Shown here: piece after piece, positions 60,082 to 64,000 of the stretch | Numbering within the stretch: the first letter of the stretch is position 1 | Layout: each line of letters starts with the position of its first letter | Assembly (NCBI GenBank): GCA_037903355.1 | Contig: JBAJFE010000048.1 | Span: forward strand, 1 to 64,000 | Length of the DNA: 64,000 nucleotides | Direction: 5' to 3' | Source: Trichuris trichiura | Taxonomy: Eukaryota; Nematoda; Enoplea; Trichinellida; Trichuridae | Translations under genes and position numbers: made by a program | The notes under the pieces: model-generated | What the model was told of the DNA's origin: nothing | The model's input: the letters and a program-made list of their open reading frames with translations, nothing else | Database searches by the model: none

Positions 60082-62439
60082 ATGGAAGTTTCCTCGACGA
60101 ATAATTCTAAACCCGAGCAAGTTATCGAGCAGCCTGGTGAAAGTGTCTTGGAGTCGAATGCCAAGCCAGAACGACCAAAGTCTCATTTTTTTCCATCTTT
60201 CTCCACCCTACTAAACAATCTGAAGTCCGGAACGGGTAGCTTATCAGTTTTGCTAGTTAACCTTCTATGTTCAGTATATTTTGCAGAAGAAATTATCGCA
60301 GGCGCGAACAAGTTGATCAAAGATACAGAGAATGTCCTCTGGACAAAAGTTAGTGTGTCCTTTTATTGAAGTTGTTTGTAACTTTTCCTTGCGTTCCAGA
60401 CAGCGCTGAACAGTTTCTCGTTAGAGCAACAAAAATTCATTCAGCAGCAGTCCGCTGAGCAAATAGTCGCTCAATCAGTGCCTCCTTGGACTGGTTGTAA
60501 AGACGAATATTCAGTCAAAAGGCAGTGCCTTTCTCTGTCCTCCGTAGAAGACAATTTATTGCGTGAACCACCAGCTGGGTGTGACTTCAGCTTCGATTTT
60601 TCGGCCTATCTGCCGCAGGCTTTTGGTGCACTGGAAGCTGATCCAAAGTTGCAACAGTTGCGCTTTACTTTAGTGCCAAAAAAGTAACGACTGTACTTTA
60701 CCTGTAACGCTTACTGTTCATCGTTCAGAATAAGCGAAGAGACATTTTGGAGAAATTACTTCTTTCGCGTTTCGTTAATCAGAAAAGCTGCTGAGCGAGA
60801 GGAGGTAGCAGCAGGAGAAAACAGTGGTACTTTTAGTTTTGTTTAGTTTTTGGTTGTGTTGTTTATCTTTGAGGTCATTAACGGACGTACTGTCTTTGTT
60901 CATAACGCAGTTATGTTATTAGGTTGTTGCATTCAAAGTAGCTGGTGGTTAAAAATCGAACTTGCGCATTTTACTGGTTACGTTTGAGTGTTTATATTTC
61001 ACTGGAGTGTTGTCCATAATCATCGCGACCAATGATGTTTTATTTATTGATGCAGTCACGTTAGGCATGGACACATTTTTCCTGTCTTTTTTCAAATAAC
61101 TTATACCTTTTCTGTAATAATCTTCGGGGCGAAATCGCAGAAAGGCTTCAAAGGCATTGTGACTGCATTGTCATTGGGATACTCTTTTCGGCACTCAAAG
61201 ATGGCTGAGTCCAGAAAGGATAGTAACCGGGAGGGAACAGGTTCGGTAAATGTGGAAGATAACAAAGTTCTTCGACGCCCAACTCGTTAGTTTTGCTAAG
61301 GGTCGCAAAAGAAGTGAGCGGCTGAGCGTAGTCCCGCAGAACAGCCAGCCTTTTCTCGCAAAAGTTCTTGCCCACATTATTCTTAATTTTTTGTACGCTT
61401 CTTCCATTTCCCGCCTGTAAACATCTGTTGTAATAGATCTCCCGTTCGAAGAGGTTGTAGTGGATAATGCCTCCAGCACACCACCGTATTGACAACATTG
61501 CCTTTGGGCGGAGCTATGATCTCAAGAACTTTTCAGAGGCTCCTCCCTGCCCATCCACATGGCGGTACGCTTCCTGTTATTATAGAAGCAGGATTTTCGT
61601 TGCATGTAAAAGCTCTGTACAGAGAAGAAGGCCATTTTTTTGACGAAGCGGGTAGGTCCAAGCATCTATTAAACTTGGCCCAATCTCTGCTATCGATTAG
61701 TTCATAGGAAGTCGTTATTGGCAGGTAACATTTCTACGTTCCTAAGTTGAGCGAATTGTTTGGTGGCGGTCGACTGACGTACACCTGCCAACTCTGGAAT
61801 CAATTCTCTTTGATAGCTTCCGGTAGTGCTTCCGTCTTCCTCCAAACCCACACTTTACAGCGAGGAGTACTTCTAACCACTCCGCCTCCTCTATTTGGCC
61901 TCCGCGGCGCCGTCGCCGAACCTTTGGAGCCAATGTCGAAGTGTTCACTGCGGCAGTGGATGAACACCAAAAGGTTCAGCAAAATCTTGACTGGCCTTTG
62001 TTGTTCACAGCTTGCGTTTAAACCCTCCGTCGCTTTAAATGCGCAATCAAGCAAGCTCAGTCAGCGTGATTATGCACATAGAAAGTTCAGCTTTTTTACT
62101 TCAACTCTGAGTATAACTAGCAATAACAGGGAGGAGCAAATGAAATTCAACCTTACAAATGGTTGGCCACTTTGAATGCGACGGACTAATAATAATTTTC
62201 TTTGTCGGTCGCTAGTTTACGGGAGATGGCGTATAACGTGCCTATGAACTTCAGACGCTCAAGAGTCGAGCTTACTCTATTCGTCAGGAGCTGACTGGGA
62301 ATCTCAGCTACTCACTGATTTGGACGAGTATGAATTAGTAGCCGCTCAGAATGCACAAGAAAATCAAAAATGGATTGAAGAAATAGAGACAGCCCTGGAT
62401 GAAGAAATAGAAAACGTGAAGAATGACGTGTCCCCTTGA
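60082..62439 (+). CDS. SYAP1-like BSD-domain protein (four exons)
   Basis: Resembles synapse-associated protein 1 (SYAP1), a BSD-domain protein linked to AKT/mTORC2 signalling in animals. I read the exons as 60082-60348, 60400-60683, 60729-60826 and 62255-62439, GT/AG, phases 0, 2 and 1, about 277 residues. The N-terminal part is acidic and Pro/Ser-rich, then a helical segment (about 60-120). The BSD domain begins SVPPWTGCKDE and has EDNLLREPPAGCDFSFDF, LRFTLVPKK, then ISEETFWRNYFFRVSLIRK, where FWRNYF is the BSD signature. The C-terminus has ADWESQLLTDLDEYELV, the conserved SYAP1 end. Introns 1 and 2 are about 50 bp; intron 3 is 1.4 kb and contains a mariner remnant. A missed small exon in intron 3 cannot be ruled out. 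Confidence 0.9.
61035..61500 (-). pseudogene. mariner transposase C-terminal half in a SYAP1-like intron
   Basis: Minus strand. WCAGGIIHYNLFER (61480), NRCLQAG, KKLRIMWARTFARK, the DN region decayed to LRDYAQPLTSFAT, then VEELCYLPHLPNLFPPGYY where the family has PPYSPDL.PSDY, and the end RPEDYYRKGISYL near 61100. It has at least two frames. The second and third catalytic aspartates are lost. It is a SETMAR-like mariner and a different copy type from that at 26.9-27.9 kb. Confidence 0.72.
61501..62254. other. Rest of the SYAP1-like third intron
   Basis: Has a plus frame of 142 codons (61747-62175) and an overlapping minus frame, neither with a recognised domain. Probably intronic debris. Confidence 0.4.
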
Positions 62440-63330
62440 TTGTTGTTTGTCTCACCTATTAGACTCCTGTCACCTGAATATTCCCTACATCTTTTCCTTC
62501 TTTGATCGCCATCTGCACATTTTTCCATCGTTGCATTGAAAAGGCTTTCCATTTCTTAGACAGTGCAAACTACTGAAAAAATTGAAGGCAGAAAATTCAG
62601 CCAGTTGACTGAAGTAAGCATTTCAAGTTCGACAAAGCAAAGCTTGGCAGGGCAACGAAAACATCATTTCTGTTATTACAGCTAGGATACATGGGTCCTT
62701 TGTTGGAATCAAGAAGAACAGAACATGTACAACATGCGTTCGTAGCAACTTTCCTAATTCGATGCTCAAATCAGCTCAGTGATTTTCAACCTCAAAATCA
62801 CCATGTCACCCTGAGCGCAGTACTACTTTCGACGCCTCAAAGTATTGTTGGAAACTTTTCCACCACGGTCCTTTTCTCCCCCTAAAGTCCTAGCGCCCCG
62901 TGTAATACCACAGCATGCAGCATCCGCACCGACTGTAAACAGCGATAAGCACATGCAAAACTTACCTTGGTTTAAGCACCTTCAGAGGTCCAGCAGTGCC
63001 ATAGCTATACGAGCTGACAAAATTTCAGTGGCAAAAAGATTGCGCTGGAGATATCTCCGGCCGAGTACCAGTCATTTTCAACCCTTTTTCGGCTAAACCC
63101 CCTTGGAAGGTGTCCTCAGGTGCCAAACCCCTTTTCTTATCAGTCAATTGATTGTTGCGTTTTTGTGTAGCAGCCAATCAGCTTTCAATGACAACCTCCT
63201 AGGATCAAGTCAGTGCACGGATACAATGCGAATGTGTAGTCGTCGAATCATTTACTGGTGAACGCCAAGAAACTAAGCATTTTAACAAAGTGACAGACCC
63301 CTAAAAAAGTTACACAAAAAGGAATTATCA
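62440..63330. other. 3' flank of the SYAP1-like gene
   Basis: No recognised coding sequence. Frames at 62691-62885 and 62845-63096 show no domain. 63050-63135 (CCAGTCATTTTCAACCC...AACCCCCTTGGAAGG) has the look of a hAT-type terminal region, unproven. Confidence 0.4.
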
Positions 63331-63339
63331 AACTAATGA

Positions 63340-64000
63340 GATACGTGAAGGTAGTACTTTGCAATTTTCATAGTGTCTGGTTCCAAGTTGGACAATGAAA
63401 GTCGCAGGTCGCCTTTGGCAGCAACATCCGTTCTGTTCCTAGCTTCTAAGGCAGCTACCATACTAATCCCCACTCAACTAAGTACGTGGAGGGAAACGTT
63501 ATGAGAAGGGTTTGCACCTTAACACAGTGACCAAATTGGCGACGTGCAGTTGTGTCACTTTGAGGGTCAATCAAACTCTGAAATTTCTGTATCGACTTCA
63601 AAGGCTGATACTCCAAATGGATTTACAATCCAATCTGGGATATTCGAATTCACCAAGTCATAAAGCCTTTCTTCCATGTCTTTCTGAATTTGCTTCGGGT
63701 GACTTACATAAACCAGAAGGTTATCGTTCATTTCCTCCGCAATCGTTTTCAGGTTTGGGAATTGCAAAAATTTGTTGCGACCTATTTTACGCCAATGGAG
63801 TTTGAGGTCTTTTGAGAAAACAGATGACTAGTACTTTGCTGTTCTTGAAATCACTATCTCTTCCTTGTGAGGCAGTCCTTGTTTAAGGGATTAAACGTCA
63901 CAAAAATGTCAGTGAGATAGAATATGTCCGCTTCAGTATCAATGAATTTGTCTCCGTTTTCCTTATAAGACATAAACGCAACTATCGTTCTCCATAGTGC
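63340..64000 (-). pseudogene. hAT transposase fragment, runs off the right edge
   Basis: Minus strand, 64000 towards 63340. IVAFMSYKENGDKFIDTEAD and FYLTDIFVTFNPLNKD are near 63970-63880; then a clean frame 63767-63567 with VSHPKQIQKDMEERLYDLVN and DWIVNPFGVSAFEVD. The WI(R)NPF pattern is shared by the ZBED5/GTF2IRD2-like hAT transposases. Stops near 63840 and after 63560 show decay. It may belong to the same broad family as 25545-26207 but is not the same copy. Confidence 0.7.

Noticed and set aside
61742..62175. A 142-codon frame between SYAP1-like exons
   Set aside because: It lies in the third intron, overlaps an equally long minus frame and resembles nothing I know. The flanking exons join in phase without it.

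Overview
The window is eukaryotic nuclear DNA from an animal, most likely a nematode. Coding exons are joined by GT/AG introns, many only about 44-60 bp long. Three conserved metazoan genes can be read. Two loci carry short runs of TTAGGC, the nematode telomere unit. Very short introns plus BEL, Penelope, Tigger, mariner and hAT debris would fit an enoplean nematode such as a whipworm; the genus is inference, not shown.

Host genes: (1) a minus-strand penta-EF-hand gene of the PDCD6/ALG-2 type, five exons from 41710 down to about 24315, with two giant introns (7 and 10 kb) packed with transposons; (2) a plus-strand Ajuba/LIMD1-type triple-LIM gene, eight exons from 43118 to 48714, divergent from gene 1; (3) a plus-strand SYAP1-like BSD-domain gene, four exons from 60082 to 62439.

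Everything else recognisable is mobile DNA, mostly decayed. 1-3.2 kb: two Penelope-like elements (PLEs) head to head, forming a large inverted repeat. 5.1-7.9 kb: a Tigger copy. 8.2-9.1 kb: a hAT-like non-autonomous element. 9.5-18.4 kb: a three-level nest, BEL inside Tigger inside Gypsy, with target duplications at two levels. 18.4-22.6 kb: PLE fragments, palindromes and an internally deleted Gypsy-like LTR element. 22.6-43 kb: the PDCD6 introns and flank, with hAT, mariner, Tigger, MULE and PLE debris. 49.1-50.95 kb: a satellite of about 220-bp units. 54.2-59.1 kb: an LTR-bounded Gypsy element holding an almost intact PLE. 59.2-59.7 kb: a Copia fragment. 63.3 kb to the end: a hAT fragment.

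The most striking signal is a set of 18 hammerhead-ribozyme-like motifs (CTGANGA, then a hairpin, then GAAA) on both strands. Where a PLE C-terminus is readable, a motif lies downstream on the same strand; several others sit in perfect or near-perfect palindromes. Ribozymes in PLEs are known, but the density, the head-to-head palindromes and a recurrent unpaired pyrimidine next to stem II deserve attention.

Exon boundaries were placed by reading splice signals against remembered family alignments. No search was run. Element ends without a stated target duplication are approximate.
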